A DNA stretch of 64,000 nucleotides from Pempheris klunzingeri. Its lineage: Eukaryota; Chordata; Actinopteri; Acropomatiformes; Pempheridae. The DNA lies in NCBI RefSeq assembly GCF_042242105.1, contig NC_092017.1, forward strand, positions 15,107,932 to 15,171,931, in the 5' to 3' direction. Shown here one piece after another: positions 63,430-64,000 of this stretch (the stretch's first letter is position 1; each line of letters begins with the position of its first letter). The position numbers and the translations under genes were made by a program. The notes under the pieces were generated by a model. The model was not told the DNA's origin and made no database searches. It saw only the letters and a list, made by a program, of their open reading frames with translations.

Positions 63430-64000
63430 TCATCCAAAAATGAAGGAAACTCATTTTAGAACAATTAACAAAGTTGATCCGGCTGCAGAATTTCTTAAAA
63501 GGAGGTTTAAATTTGAGGTGGACCCGTGTTGATTTTGCAGAGTATCAGATGAAACCATACAACATTTTCTTTATCCCCACTGTCCAAATGATTTTAGTTA
63601 CGTATTAAAAATTGTCTGTCACTTAAATTAAATTACATTCCAAATTTTAACATTTCTCGTATTTTACCTTTTATGGATGATTTCAATTCATCAATTTCAA
63701 ACATGATTAATGTAATCATTCTTATGGGTAAATACAATATTCATTGCAGAGAGAATGGAGAAATGGTGAGCCCTCTTTTGTTCGGTTCATCAATGATTTT
63801 AAATTATTTTACCTATTCAGAATAATGCACTTGACCAAATTTACAATATGTTTTTGTGATGATGTGTCTCTTTTCCTGTTGTTTTGATTCCACTTCCTCA
63901 TGTGGGTTTATTGTGTTTTTTCTTAATTGTTGCCTTTTCTATTTTTACGTAAATTCCCTATGTTGCATTTATTTTGTTTGTTCATCTTTCTTATATTCTC
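63430..64000 (+). mobile_element. Decayed L1-type (Tx1-like) LINE fragment, ORF2 C-terminus
   Basis: In the frame starting at 63440 the + strand reads MKETHFRTINKVDPAAEFLK, then RRFKFEVDPC, a stop codon, FCRVSDETIQHF and PHCP. The C-x-FC...ET-x-x-HxF...HCP arrangement is the zinc-knuckle-like C-terminal motif of fish L1-type ORF2. Further on, IILMGKYNIH is the matching downstream block. Stops and shifts show it is dead. It is cut 5' and runs to the window edge. Bases 63221-63429 hold AT-rich DNA with no feature. Confidence 0.75.

Overview
This is vertebrate nuclear DNA, almost certainly from a ray-finned (teleost, probably percomorph) fish. It has short coding exons with GT-AG introns, many CA/GT microsatellites, several dispersed repeats of a kind I associate with percomorph genomes, and long gene-poor stretches. 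There is no bacterial, phage or organellar content. I placed every exon by matching splice sites, reading phase and protein family by eye; nothing was aligned by computer.

Layout. (1) About 82-14377, + strand: the 3' half of a fibrillin gene, 41 exons coding about 1835 residues. It starts at the first cbEGF repeat after TB3 and runs to the stop codon, so the 5' half of the gene lies before the window. Its likely 3' UTR runs to about 17010. (2) 18314-18604, - strand: cortexin-1 (ctxn1), a 96-residue membrane protein coded in one exon, convergent with fibrillin. A CCAAT/TATA-like promoter near 31570-31645 probably drives it across an intron of about 12.8 kb. (3) 31671-47925: about 16 kb with no gene I can support, only repeats and AT-rich DNA. 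(4) 48543-55482, - strand: timm44, complete, 13 exons, 452 residues, a mitochondrial import motor subunit. (5) 56087-63009, - strand: hnrnpm, complete, 16 exons, 715 residues, an RNA-binding splicing regulator, including an 8-nt microexon. (6) 63430-64000: a decayed L1-type LINE fragment.

The same four families (FBN3, CTXN1, TIMM44, HNRNPM) lie close together on human chromosome 19p13.2. The window is therefore an old vertebrate linkage group, which favours fibrillin-3 over fibrillin-1 or -2, although fish databases may use an fbn2-type name. The four genes do unrelated jobs (extracellular microfibril, neuronal membrane protein, mitochondrial import, nuclear RNA binding), so their proximity is shared history and not a pathway.

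I found no wholly new biological system. The items most worth a second look are the 8-nt hnrnpm microexon in the RNP1 core of RRM1, two overlapping donor sites in timm44, the furin-released asprosin-like tail of fibrillin, miR-29-type sites in its 3' UTR, and the distant ctxn1 promoter.
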